NCBI GenBank assembly: GCA_964396715.1
Contig: CAYNFQ010000011.1
Coordinates: forward strand, 1 to 40,267
Reading direction: 5' to 3'
DNA: 40,267 nucleotides
Source: CAYNFQ01 sp964396715
GTDB taxonomy: Bacteria; Patescibacteriota; Microgenomatia; Daviesbacterales; UBA10151
The notes under the pieces were generated by a model that searched no databases, was not told the origin of the DNA, and saw nothing but the letters and a program-made list of their open reading frames with translations. Position numbers and translations under genes: made by a program. Numbering within the stretch: the stretch's first letter is position 1; every line of letters starts with the position of its first letter. Below are positions 23,735 through 31,384 of the stretch, one piece after another.

Positions 23735-24408
23735 TGAAAATTTTCAAAGATAGACAATCTGCTGGAAAAATACTGGCAAAAAGACTTCAGGATATTCAGG
23801 GAGTTCGGGGAAACAAGGAAGCAATTGTTCTGGGAATTCCCAGGGGTGGAGTGGTAGTTGCTCACGAGGTGGCAAAGGAATTGAAACTGTCTTTGGATAT
23901 TATTGTGACCAGAAAAATTGGCGCTCCCATGCAGCCTGAACTGGCTGTGGGAGCAGTTGATGCGGATGGGCAAGTGGTATGGGATTACCAACTGCTTAAG
24001 CAGTTGGAATTTCAAATTTCAAATTTCAAATTTCAAATTGAGGAGGAAAGGAATGAAATAAAAAGGAGAGAGCAAGTATACCGGCAGGGCAGGTCACTAT
24101 TAGACGTATCAGACAAAACAGTTATCCTGGTGGATGATGGAATAGCCACAGGGGCAACCACCTTGGCTGCTATCAGGTTTTTTAAAAGACACGGTGCCAG
24201 GAAAATAATTTTGGCTGTACCTGTGGCCAGTAAAGAGGCGCTAGACAGGATGGTCGGGGAGTTAGGGGAAGTTGGCCCGCCTGCCGGCGAGGCAGGGGAG
24301 ATAGTAGTTTTAGAAATTCCGGAACATTTTCAAGCAGTGGGTCAGTTTTATGAAGAATTTGGGGAAGTTTCAGATGAAGAGGTGGTACAATTACTCAACA
24401 ATGGATGA
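23734..24408 (+). CDS. Phosphoribosyltransferase-like protein
   Basis: A 224-residue type I phosphoribosyltransferase fold. The PRPP loop is VILVDDGIATGATT, and IVLGIPRGGVVVAHEVAKEL is the conserved N-terminal part of the stand-alone PRTase family often fused or linked to hydrolases. The substrate base is unknown. It starts with ATG at the endonuclease Q stop (TGATG). Two repeat-coded segments are present: ISNFKFQI (24008-24040) and GPPAGEAGE (24273-24300). Downstream it overlaps the phosphatase gene by eight bases. Confidence 0.8.
   Translation: MKIFKDRQSAGKILAKRLQDIQGVRGNKEAIVLGIPRGGVVVAHEVAKELKLSLDIIVTRKIGAPMQPELAVGAVDADGQVVWDYQLLKQLEFQISNFKFQIEEERNEIKRREQVYRQGRSLLDVSDKTVILVDDGIATGATTLAAIRFFKRHGARKIILAVPVASKEALDRMVGELGEVGPPAGEAGEIVVLEIPEHFQAVGQFYEEFGEVSDEEVVQLLNNG
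24008..24040 (+). repeat. ATTTCAAA tandem repeat inside the PRTase gene
   Basis: Four copies of an eight-base ATTTCAAA unit, read as EFQISNFKFQI in a helical insertion. Confidence 0.75.
24273..24300. repeat. GCCTGCCGGCGAGGCAGG palindrome inside the PRTase gene
   Basis: CCTGCC/GGCAGG stem, read as GPPAGEAGE between GEV and IVVLEIPEHF; related to the type B element. Confidence 0.65.
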
Positions 24409-25177
24409 CCAATTTTTAAAAGTAGCCAAGCAGGCAGCCTTAGAGGCTGGAAAAGTAATTAAAAAATATGCTGGAAAAACCTCACAAAAAAATGTCAAAC
24501 ATGGAGATATGTCTGATTTTGCCACAGAGGCAGATATAGAGGCAGAAAAAACAATTGTTTCAATTATATCTAAAGCTTTTCCCAAACATAATATTATTGC
24601 TGAGGAGAATGAGAGAACTCATCAAGGTTCAGAATATACCTGGGTAATAGATCCTTTGGATGGCAGTTTTACCTTTGGACAGAATATTCCTTACTTTACA
24701 GTATCAATAGGTCTTCTCAAGCACAATAAACCTGTTTTAGGGGTTGTCAATCACGTTGGTTTCAATAATTTATACTGGGCAGCCGTTGGTGGCGGAGCCT
24801 TTTTAAATGGCAAACTGATCCAGGTAAGCGGCAAAAAAAATTTGGATGAGGTAGCAGCAGTTTTGGACTTTGGTCACAGAAAAGGCAGGCAAAATAAACT
24901 AGATTTATATATAAACTCTTTAATTAGCAAGATTGGATATCCTTATTCTTTTGGTTCAGCGGTGGTAAGCTTAATACTCATTGCTGAAGGAATTTTAGAT
25001 TTAAATGTCAATCAAGCATACCTTTGGGATTTTGTCGCAGGGGTTGTGATTATAAGAGAAGCAGGAGGGAAGGTGACTGATTTTGAAGGGATGGAGCCTG
25101 ACTGGATAAAAGAAAGATTAAATATTGTTGCATCAAATGGGTTGATTCATGAGCAGATCTTAAAGGAGTTAAGGTAA
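24401..25177 (+). CDS. Inositol monophosphatase-family phosphatase
   Basis: A 258-residue member of the lithium-sensitive phosphatase family. Metal-site motifs are IIAEENE (family EE), WVIDPLDGSFTF (DPxDGT) and the C-terminal WDFVAGVVIIREAGG (WDxAAG). It may act on inositol phosphate, fructose bisphosphate, or 3'-phosphoadenosine phosphate; the sequence does not decide. ATG 24401 is chosen over the upstream ATG 24350 because the family start DDQFLKVAKQAALEAG follows directly. Confidence 0.87.
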   Translation: MDDQFLKVAKQAALEAGKVIKKYAGKTSQKNVKHGDMSDFATEADIEAEKTIVSIISKAFPKHNIIAEENERTHQGSEYTWVIDPLDGSFTFGQNIPYFTVSIGLLKHNKPVLGVVNHVGFNNLYWAAVGGGAFLNGKLIQVSGKKNLDEVAAVLDFGHRKGRQNKLDLYINSLISKIGYPYSFGSAVVSLILIAEGILDLNVNQAYLWDFVAGVVIIREAGGKVTDFEGMEPDWIKERLNIVASNGLIHEQILKELR

Positions 25178-25242
25178 CTTCTCGCTAATCGCTCGAAGAG
25201 TAATTATTGTTCGAACAGAGTGAGAACATACCATTAAAAACT
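25178..25242. repeat. Type C-like repeat upstream of pth
   Basis: CTCGCTAATCGCTCGAAGAG and TTGTTCGAAC..GAGTGAGAAC, two imperfect hairpins filling the 65-base gap before pth. Confidence 0.55.
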
Positions 25243-25860
25243 ATGAAGCTTATTGTTGGTTTGGGAAATCCCGGGGAAAAATATGCAAATGTCAGGCATA
25301 ATCTGGGATTTATGGTGGTGGATGAGTTGGTCAAGAAGTTGGATGTTGGAAGTGGGAAGCTGGATTTTGAAGTTAGAAGTTGGAAATTTGAGAATAAATT
25401 TAAAAGTGAGATTCTTCGCTTCGCTCAGAATGACAAGGGGGGAGTAATGCTTGTTAAGCCTCAAACTTATATGAATAATTCCGGGCTTGCAGTTAAACTA
25501 CTTACTACCTACTATAACCTACAACCTGTTGATATCATAGTTATTCATGATGAGCTGGACTTGCCGCTGGGCAAGATCAAAGTCAGAATGGGAGGGGCTG
25601 CTGCCGGCCATCATGGGGTGGAATCCATCATCAAGGCTTTGGATACAGACCAATTTATCAGAGTAAGATTGGGAATTGGAAATATAAAAACCCAATTAGC
25701 TGAGAGAAAAAGAGAGCATGTCAATGCAGAAAAATTTGTGCTGGAACCTTTTATGCATTCGGAAAAATCACAAGTGAAACACATGTTAAAACAGGCTATT
25801 AAAGCCTTAGATCTCCTTTTGGCAAAAGATTTAACAACTGCCCAAAACCAGTTTAACTAG
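25243..25860 (+). CDS. pth: Peptidyl-tRNA hydrolase
   Basis: A 205-residue enzyme that frees tRNA from peptidyl-tRNA dropped by the ribosome. Family motifs are GLGNPGEKYANVRHNLGF (with the catalytic histidine), KPQTYMNNSG, IVIHDELDLPLG and GGAAAGHHGVESI. ATG 25243 is chosen because MKLIVGLGNPG is the family start; the track-length extension reads a repeat. Between KKL and MLVKPQTYMN, about 30 residues (nt 25335-25437) derive from two repeat kinds and include ILRFAQNDKGG. The active site is otherwise intact. Confidence 0.93.
   Translation: MKLIVGLGNPGEKYANVRHNLGFMVVDELVKKLDVGSGKLDFEVRSWKFENKFKSEILRFAQNDKGGVMLVKPQTYMNNSGLAVKLLTTYYNLQPVDIIVIHDELDLPLGKIKVRMGGAAAGHHGVESIIKALDTDQFIRVRLGIGNIKTQLAERKREHVNAEKFVLEPFMHSEKSQVKHMLKQAIKALDLLLAKDLTTAQNQFN
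25335..25437. repeat. Two repeat kinds back to back inside pth
   Basis: A purine-rich GATGTTGGAAGTGGGAAGCT unit with further TTAGAAGTTGGAAATTTG copies is followed by a type C unit CTTCGCTTCGCTCAGAATGA. Both are read in frame. Confidence 0.65.
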
Positions 25861-25889
25861 TTGACATAAAGTCTCTTTGCCTGTAAACT
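25861..25889 (+). promoter_or_regulatory. Promoter of the DsbA-like gene, leaderless layout
   Basis: TTGACA (25861-25866), 17 nt spacer, TAAACT (25884-25889), then ten nt to ATG 25900. Confidence 0.65.
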
Positions 25890-25899
25890 GCAATCCACA

Positions 25900-26640
25900 A
25901 TGGATCGTCCCACCTCCTTTTTATCTACCCCGCTTGCAATTCTGTTGGGTTCATTTGTGGTTGCTGTGGCTATTCTGATGAACGGAGGCATTATTAAGAT
26001 AGGTAAGCCCACCACAACCACTGCTCCTCCAGCTGCTCAACCTCAACCAGCTGCAGGGCAACCTCAGCAGGCTAAGACCGAGACTCAAATTGTGGATGGT
26101 TTAAAGGGTTTAGCCGCTAAGCTGGGGTTGGATGCAAGTAAATTTAATTCATGTCTGGATTCCGGTGGAAAAGCCTCTTTGGTTGCCAAAGATTTGAATG
26201 ATGGGAGTGCTGCTGGCGTAAACGGCACACCGGCCTTTTTCATCAATGGTAGACTAATTTCCGGGGCAGTGCCTTTTGACCAATTTAAGAGTGTGATTGA
26301 TGAGGAAATTTCTGGATCAGCACCTGCCACCACCCAAAGAGTGACTGTGGCAAATGGTGACTTACCAGTGCTGGGTAGTCAGAACGCCAAAGTAACTATG
26401 GTGGAGTTTTCTGATTATCAGTGCCCATTTTGCGGCAGGCATTTTACTCAAGCAGAACCGCAGCTAAAATCAGAATATATAGATAAAGGTTTGGTTAAGT
26501 TTTACTACAGGGATTTTCCACTCTCTCAAATTCACCCCGGAGCACAGAAAGCAGCTGAAGCAGCCAGATGTGCCGGGGATCAAAACAAATATTGGGAATA
26601 TCACGATTTGGTTTTCCAAAATCAAACCTCTATCTTCTAA
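25900..26640 (+). CDS. DsbA-like thiol oxidoreductase, apparently circularly permuted
   Basis: A 246-residue membrane-anchored protein: N-terminal hydrophobic segment (about 10-28) and a proline/glutamine linker (38-58). The order of the thioredoxin-fold parts is then reversed from DsbA relatives. Residues 62-138 correspond to the usual C-terminal half (LKGLAAKLGLDASKFNSCLD, then the cis-proline loop GVNGTPAFFINGR at 106-118). Residues 155-246 correspond to the usual N-terminal half (PVLGSQNAKVTMVEFSDYQC with CPFC at 175-178, ending at WEYHDLVFQNQ). The protein stops exactly where the C-terminal half normally begins. All motifs are kept. It would form or shuffle disulfides outside the membrane; the next gene overlaps its stop by one base. 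Confidence 0.82.
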   Translation: MDRPTSFLSTPLAILLGSFVVAVAILMNGGIIKIGKPTTTTAPPAAQPQPAAGQPQQAKTETQIVDGLKGLAAKLGLDASKFNSCLDSGGKASLVAKDLNDGSAAGVNGTPAFFINGRLISGAVPFDQFKSVIDEEISGSAPATTQRVTVANGDLPVLGSQNAKVTMVEFSDYQCPFCGRHFTQAEPQLKSEYIDKGLVKFYYRDFPLSQIHPGAQKAAEAARCAGDQNKYWEYHDLVFQNQTSIF

Positions 26641-27266
26641 TGAAAAAATGGATCTGGATTGGGCTGGGAATAGCTGCCCTGGGAGCTTTTCTAGCTTGGC
26701 TTTTTGTGGAATCTTCAAAACCTTTACCTGGGACAAAGATTGCTGATTTAGGAACGGAACATGTGCCAGTTGGTACAAAAGTTGAGTATAACTCTGATCC
26801 TCCAACATCAGGCAAACATTATGGGGAATGGATTAGATCCGGGGTTTATGAGACCCCCAAAGAAGACGGGTATCTGGTCCATTCCTTAGAACACGGATAT
26901 GTGATTATGTCATATAACTGTGAGAAGAGAGTCGTCAGTCGTCAGTCGTCAGTCGTCAGTATAGTGTATGCTCATGGAACAGAGGAAGAGGAAGCAACCT
27001 CTTCTGCTGGTGAGGCTACAGAATCTGGGATGTTATCCGAGGCATTTAGATCAGATGAATGTCATAAACTGGTTGATCAGTTGATCTCAATTTATGAAAA
27101 AAAAGGAAAAACAAGAATTATTGTACTCCCCAGACCTAATCTGGATACCAGAATAGCCTTAACAGCCTGGGACTATATAGATAAATTTAACGATTTTGAC
27201 GAACAACGAATAACGAGCTTCATTGATGCCCACTTAAATCAGGGCCCTGAAAAGACCATGGAATAG
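26640..27266 (+). CDS. DUF3105-family membrane-anchored protein
   Basis: A 208-residue protein with one N-terminal membrane segment (about 4-22). The family signature is seen: GTEHVPVGTKVEYNSDPPTS, GKHYGEW, then LVHSLEHGYVIMSYNC. The histidines suggest metal binding, but the role is unknown. It starts within the stop of the DsbA-like gene (TAATG), implying co-expression outside the membrane. A heptamer tandem repeat (26931-26960) codes VVSRQSSVVS after the conserved block, followed by an acidic low-complexity stretch. Confidence 0.82.
   Translation: MKKWIWIGLGIAALGAFLAWLFVESSKPLPGTKIADLGTEHVPVGTKVEYNSDPPTSGKHYGEWIRSGVYETPKEDGYLVHSLEHGYVIMSYNCEKRVVSRQSSVVSIVYAHGTEEEEATSSAGEATESGMLSEAFRSDECHKLVDQLISIYEKKGKTRIIVLPRPNLDTRIALTAWDYIDKFNDFDEQRITSFIDAHLNQGPEKTME
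26931..26960 (+). repeat. GTCGTCA heptamer tandem repeat inside the DUF3105 gene
   Basis: Four copies of a seven-base GTCGTCA unit plus GT, read in frame. The same unit forms the inverted repeat before fic. Confidence 0.85.
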
Positions 27267-27270
27267 CTGA

Positions 27271-27276
27271 TATAAT
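27271..27276 (+). promoter_or_regulatory. -10 box of the ZIP transporter gene, leaderless layout
   Basis: TATAAT, six nt before ATG 27283. A CTGAAA at 27247-27252 with 18-nt spacing is a possible -35 box. Confidence 0.5.
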
Positions 27277-27282
27277 TGCAGC

Positions 27283-28032
27283 ATGGATATTCTTTCCTAC
27301 ATCATTATATTTACTCTGATAGGTAGTGTGATTTCTTTGATTGGCGGAGTGCTTCTTTTAATAAAAGAAAAATTTGCTCTTAAAATCTCCCATTTTTTAA
27401 CTGCTTTTGCCGCAGGCACTTTACTTGGCACAGCTTTTCTGGATCTTTTACCGGAAGCATCAGAAAGCGCGGGCGCAGTAAATATCTTTTTTTGGGCTGT
27501 TTTGGGAATTTTGGCCTTTTTCCTTTTGGAGCGTTTTATCCATCATCATGGTCATGGTAGTGAGATTGAGGCCAAAAGATCGGTGGTTCCTTTGATTGTG
27601 GTGGGAGACAGTGTCCATAATTTTATAGACGGAGTGGCCATTGCTGCCACTTTTTTAATCAGCATACCTTTGGGAATTGTCACATCAATGGCTGTGGCAG
27701 CCCATGAAATTCCCCAGGAAATTGGTGATTTTGGGCTGATGCTGGGCAGAGGGATGAAGAGAGGAAGAGTACTTTTAATCAATCTTTACTCATCTTTAGC
27801 TGCGCTAATTGGTGCAATCATGACCTTTATTTATCAGGATAGCCTGAAAGGATTTTTACCTCTAATTTTATCTGTCACTGCAGGATTTTTTATTTACATT
27901 GCTTTGGCAAATTTAATTCCTGAAATACACAGCAGGGATGATCAAAAAGTGGCTTTTTGGGAATCAGTAATGCTATTTATGGGAGTTTTGGTTGTATATT
28001 TTGCTATCTCTGCTTTGGAGGGTATTCATTAG
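27283..28032 (+). CDS. ZIP-family divalent metal transporter
   Basis: A 249-residue protein with about eight hydrophobic segments. The metal path motifs are HNFIDGVAIAATF in the fourth segment and AAHEIPQEIGDFGLML in the fifth, diagnostic for ZIP. A short histidine loop (IHHHGHGSE) lies between the third and fourth segments. It would import zinc, iron or manganese into the cytoplasm. The Nudix gene starts right after its stop. Confidence 0.92.
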   Translation: MDILSYIIIFTLIGSVISLIGGVLLLIKEKFALKISHFLTAFAAGTLLGTAFLDLLPEASESAGAVNIFFWAVLGILAFFLLERFIHHHGHGSEIEAKRSVVPLIVVGDSVHNFIDGVAIAATFLISIPLGIVTSMAVAAHEIPQEIGDFGLMLGRGMKRGRVLLINLYSSLAALIGAIMTFIYQDSLKGFLPLILSVTAGFFIYIALANLIPEIHSRDDQKVAFWESVMLFMGVLVVYFAISALEGIH

Positions 28033-28566
28033 ATGGGGCAAATAATTTTAGCTTGTGATGATCAGGGAAATTTTGAGGAATATATACCTAAAATGGTTGG
28101 GCATACAGGGCAGGGCAGAAGACATTTAGCCATCACTGTTTTAATCTACAATTCCAAAGGAGAAGTTTTACTCCAAAGGAGAAAACATAAAGTTTTTGAT
28201 AATATCTGGGATTTTACAGCCTCAACTCATCCTCTGCATAAAGACGATGGAACAGATGAAACGCTTAAGGAGGCAACCAGACGCGCTCTTTTAGCTGAAT
28301 ATGGAATGAAGGAGATTGGGGAAATTAGGGTAATTGGGGAATTTAATTATTTTGCCAAAGTAGGTGAGCTTTGTGAGAATGAACATGATTATCTACTGAT
28401 TGGGAAATATAATGAGGAAGTAAAGTTAAATCTAACTCATGGGTATGAATATAAATGGGTTGATAAAAAAGAGGTATTAAAAGATATGGAATCAAATCCT
28501 AATAAATATACTGCCTGGGCATTGGAAAGCGTAAAGGTATTAAAAGAGAATGGTTTTTTTGATTAA
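28033..28566 (+). CDS. IPP-isomerase-like Nudix protein lacking the catalytic cysteine
   Basis: A 177-residue protein with the type I isopentenyl diphosphate isomerase layout: RRHLAITVLIYNSKGEVLLQRR, IWDFTASTHPL, a Nudix-like helix and CENEHDYLLIGKY with E115 and E117. Aligning W59 and H66-P67 with the family WxNSxCxHP places S64 where the isomerase has its catalytic cysteine (C67 in E. coli). The C-terminus YKWVDKKEVLKDMESNPNKY and AWALES are isomerase-like. It may be an inactive or altered isomerase, or a Nudix hydrolase. Given the mevalonate genes in this window, a role with isopentenyl compounds is plausible but unproven. Confidence 0.78.
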   Translation: MGQIILACDDQGNFEEYIPKMVGHTGQGRRHLAITVLIYNSKGEVLLQRRKHKVFDNIWDFTASTHPLHKDDGTDETLKEATRRALLAEYGMKEIGEIRVIGEFNYFAKVGELCENEHDYLLIGKYNEEVKLNLTHGYEYKWVDKKEVLKDMESNPNKYTAWALESVKVLKENGFFD

Positions 28567-28886
28567 CCTCTAATTCTTATAAATTTTCTTTTGAAATTTT
28601 TACCTGATTTTAATGCTTTTAGGATAACCTTCTTTTTATTTGGAACAGATTCATCTTTTAAACGTAGAAGGATTACTCCTGAATGGATTAATTTTTCTTT
28701 AAAAACTAACTCACCAAAGTCTTTATCAGTTGTGATAAGAATTCTATTTTCTTCATTTGCAATATTTAGAATATCTGGATCAGGCTTGCTTAGGGCAACA
28801 TCTATTACAGAAATAACATTATAACCTAAATTTTTAAGGAATTGAGGGATTTGAATTCCAAGATTTTCATCTGTGATAAATTTCAT
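28563..28886 (-). CDS. DUF5615 PIN-like toxin
   Basis: A 107-residue protein starting MKFITDENLGIQIPQFLKN. D6-E7 and the later TTDKDFGELVF match the Mut7-C/DUF5615 PIN-like family, the usual partner of DUF433 antitoxins. It overlaps its partner's stop by 20 bases. Predicted ribonuclease; target unknown. Confidence 0.83.
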   Translation of the reverse strand: MKFITDENLGIQIPQFLKNLGYNVISVIDVALSKPDPDILNIANEENRILITTDKDFGELVFKEKLIHSGVILLRLKDESVPNKKKVILKALKSGKNFKRKFIRIRG

Positions 28887-29109
28887 GAAGATAGCTTACT
28901 GCTTGAGGATCTGGCTTTGCAACCTTTTTGGCAGCATATTCCACAGCTTCTTTGATATCAGATTCTTTAAGCTGGGGGAAATCTTCTAAGATATCTTTAA
29001 TAGTTAGTTTTTGAGCTAAAAGTCTTAATATTTGCTCAACAGTAATTCTGGTACCAGCCACCACTGGTTTTCCCAGCATAATTTTAGGATCGGTTATAAT
29101 TTTTGCCAT
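28867..29109 (-). CDS. DUF433 antitoxin
   Basis: An 80-residue protein with the family core DPKIMLGKPVVAGTRITVEQILRLLA and a following helix-turn-helix-like DILEDFPQLKESDIKEAVEYA. It is encoded upstream of the DUF5615 toxin. On the minus strand TATAAT (29121-29116) is six nt before the ATG. Confidence 0.85.
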   Translation of the reverse strand: MAKIITDPKIMLGKPVVAGTRITVEQILRLLAQKLTIKDILEDFPQLKESDIKEAVEYAAKKVAKPDPQAVSYLHEIYHR

Positions 29110-29115
29110 AAATAA

Positions 29116-29121
29116 ATTATA
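29116..29121 (-). promoter_or_regulatory. -10 box of the DUF433-DUF5615 pair, leaderless layout
   Basis: Minus strand TATAAT, six nt before the antitoxin ATG. Confidence 0.5.
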
Positions 29122-29144
29122 CCACAGTAATTATATGGTTAATA

Positions 29145-29823
29145 TTAGAATAAGTGGTTTTTTGACAGTCTAGTTCCTTCTCCCGGAGTATTTACAATAA
29201 TATTTTTTACAAAATCCAGTTCTTTAAGTTTGTTTTTAACTTTTTCTACATTTTTTTGCTCAACAATAAGATGAATATCCTGACCTGTGTTGATTGTGAA
29301 ATAAACAGGGATACCTTTATTTCTCCAGTGACTACATAGTTTCATAATTTGTAAAGTCCCCGGGGTCCAATAAATTAAAGGAGGATATTGAGTGAGCATA
29401 ATTGTGTGTAACTCCAGTGCTTCCTGTTCAGTTAATTCTCCTAAAGCTTTAAAATCTTTATTTTTAATATATTCTTTAACTTTTTTATTTTTATCCTTCA
29501 TGCCGGATAATCTTAATTTCATAAAAGGGGAGGATTGGGCCACTTTCATGCCGGCTGTTGAGGATATTTCTTTTTTTCCTTCAGAAACAATTGCCACCAC
29601 ATCAGCTATTTTCCAATGATTTGGCGGGAAAATCTTCTTGGCATATGAAGTATCCGAAGTATTTCCATCCAACCATTCCACAAAGCCTGGCTGAGAGATA
29701 TCCTTGGTGAAAATTCATAAGTTCACCTACTGCTTGAAAATCATTATTTAATAATTTCTTTTTGGCTTGGATAACAATTTGTTGTACGTGCGTAAAAATG
29801 TTATCTATAATTTGTTTTCCCAA
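29145..29823 (-). pseudogene. Remnant fusing phosphomevalonate-kinase and mevalonate-decarboxylase fragments
   Basis: Read from 29823 leftward, the first 45 codons (KQIIDNIF...GELMNFHQGYLS) match the C-terminal third of the kinase at 33817-34884 (VIDNIYDQ...GELMNFNQGYLA). At about 29689 the sequence jumps, in another frame, to the middle of diphosphomevalonate decarboxylase (GFVEWLDGNTSDTSYAKKIF) and runs to its C-terminus (GEGTRLSKNHLF). The decarboxylase part lacks the N-terminal GHMP ATP loop. It is similar to, but clearly diverged from, the intact gene at 32447-33439 (roughly 60 percent by eye). This is the scar of a deletion in a second kinase-decarboxylase segment. Confidence 0.85.
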
Positions 29824-29945
29824 TGGTTGCCAAAGATAAATCCCGTATTAGGGTTATTCCATCTGCCTCTCACAGCAAGAAAGATTTGGATTTTGGCATT
29901 AAAATGTTTGAAAAAATAGGAAAAGAATTTAAAATTATTTCTTAA
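29823..29945 (+). pseudogene. C-terminal fragment of an alpha-oxoamine synthase (KBL/BioF-type)
   Basis: Forty codons ending in TAA read RIRVIPSASHSKKDLDFGIK and then MFEKIGKEFKII. This matches the last residues of 2-amino-3-ketobutyrate CoA ligase and related PLP enzymes (RIRxxxSAxHTxEDLDFAxxxFxKVGKELG). The PLP-binding body is absent. Upstream lies the kinase remnant on the other strand. It is a broken end left by rearrangement, next to the stop of the following gene. Confidence 0.75.
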
Positions 29946-29949
29946 ACTA

Positions 29950-30891
29950 TTAAGCTGCTAAATCAGGTTCTAATCTATCATAAATAAACCTGTATGCATC
30001 CATTGCTTTGTTTCCAGAACCAGCATTCAAAACTAGCACTTTTTCTGTAGTAGTTAGTGTCATAGGTGATCTATCCATAGTCACATTAATAACCAGTCTG
30101 GGTGCAACTTCAGCTGCAGTATATCCTGTTGGGTCATTTATTTCCCCAAGCCTTTCTTGCCTTAATATATTAACCTCACTAGGTATACGGTTTTTATGGA
30201 AACGGGTTAAACCAATAATCATGTTTCTTTCAGCTGGGCCAATGGCTTTTTGGCCTTCACTTGTTGTAACTACAGCCATGTCAGCAACATAAACTGAATC
30301 TTCGATTCTATATTCCCTGAAGCCTTCATATCCGGGCATGCTGCGTAGCAGCTTTGAGCCAAACCTAACCCCGCCAGCCTTACTTAACTCTTCTTCTTTA
30401 CCCCTTAAGTGTTTGGGGGTAACATAAACCCGCCTATTTGGTTCTTTGATTAAAGACAGGTTTATGTATTCTTCCAACCCTAACTTAGTCCTAGCCTTAT
30501 CAAAGCGAAAAGCTGCATAGCGCAAGACCATTTTGACGTAGTTTTGAGGATTAATACCTTGTATAGCTCTTTCTAAATCAACGCGTTTTATCTTAAACCG
30601 TTCCAATAAAATACCAAAGTTGGTAGGAAGTGTAATGACAGTATTAGTGATATAGTCAGTTTTCATTGGATCACCTTGGTCATCAGGTTTTGTATCTTCC
30701 AACATGGTGGCCATGACAGGATTATTTAAGACCTCTTTTGTAATCCAACTCAAGGCTCTAATTTCAGCAGGGTCTGCCAGGGTTTCAATCTGCAGCTTTG
30801 CACTTTCTTTTGAAGGATAAACTAATACTCCGCCTCCCTCAGCTACACCAAAAGCCTTAATTCTATTTCCGCCTTGAATGACAGGTTTCAA
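29950..30891 (-). CDS. Hypothetical protein
   Basis: A 313-residue soluble protein with no recognised family. The N-terminus MKPVIQGGNRIKAFGVAEGG is read from a TTG start; no better start is in frame. A central segment (NPQNYVKMVLRYAAFRFDKARTKLGL) is helical, and later parts alternate strands. It is divergent from the HAD gene with a 26-base gap. The codon use is ordinary, so I take it as a real gene. Confidence 0.65.
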   Translation of the reverse strand: MKPVIQGGNRIKAFGVAEGGGVLVYPSKESAKLQIETLADPAEIRALSWITKEVLNNPVMATMLEDTKPDDQGDPMKTDYITNTVITLPTNFGILLERFKIKRVDLERAIQGINPQNYVKMVLRYAAFRFDKARTKLGLEEYINLSLIKEPNRRVYVTPKHLRGKEEELSKAGGVRFGSKLLRSMPGYEGFREYRIEDSVYVADMAVVTTSEGQKAIGPAERNMIIGLTRFHKNRIPSEVNILRQERLGEINDPTGYTAAEVAPRLVINVTMDRSPMTLTTTEKVLVLNAGSGNKAMDAYRFIYDRLEPDLAA

Positions 30892-30917
30892 AATGTCAGT
30901 AGCTTCACTTTAGCCTA

Positions 30918-31382
30918 ATGATAGAGGCTATAATTTTTGATTATGCCAGGACTATAGTAAATCCTGAAGCCAATCCACCCGCACTTTATCCAGATGCTAA
31001 AGAAGTACTGGAAGATTTAAAAACAATAGGAGTTAGGATGGCTTTAGTCAGCAGGGGGCAAAATGAAGATCTAAGGAGGCATGATATTGCACAATTAGGG
31101 CTTACAAAATATTTTAATGTAGTATATATTGTTGGCCAGGAGGCAGATAAAGATTTTAGACCAGTTATTGCTCAGTTGGGAGTTAGTGCTACAAGATGTA
31201 TTGTAGTAGGAGACAGGGTTAAGCAAGAGATTAAATATGGTAATCTTGTTGGGGCTAAAACAGTGTGGTTAAGAAGAGAGGGAGAAAAATTTACTGAAGA
31301 ATATCCTCAGACTCCGGAAGAGGAACCCAAAAATATTATCTTCTCATTGGAAGAACTTATCCCTCTAATAGAAGCTGCGTAA
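30918..31382 (+). CDS. HAD-superfamily protein
   Basis: A 154-residue capless HAD fold. Motif I is IFDYARTIVNP, with the nucleophile D8 but alanine instead of the usual second aspartate (DxD). Motif II is LVSRG, motif III lysine is in ADKDF, and motif IV is VVGDRVKQEI. Loss of the second aspartate weakens a phosphatase assignment. It is followed two bases later by a Nudix gene, suggesting a shared nucleotide or prenyl phosphate role, which is an inference. Confidence 0.75.
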   Translation: MIEAIIFDYARTIVNPEANPPALYPDAKEVLEDLKTIGVRMALVSRGQNEDLRRHDIAQLGLTKYFNVVYIVGQEADKDFRPVIAQLGVSATRCIVVGDRVKQEIKYGNLVGAKTVWLRREGEKFTEEYPQTPEEEPKNIIFSLEELIPLIEAA

Positions 31383-31384
31383 CG

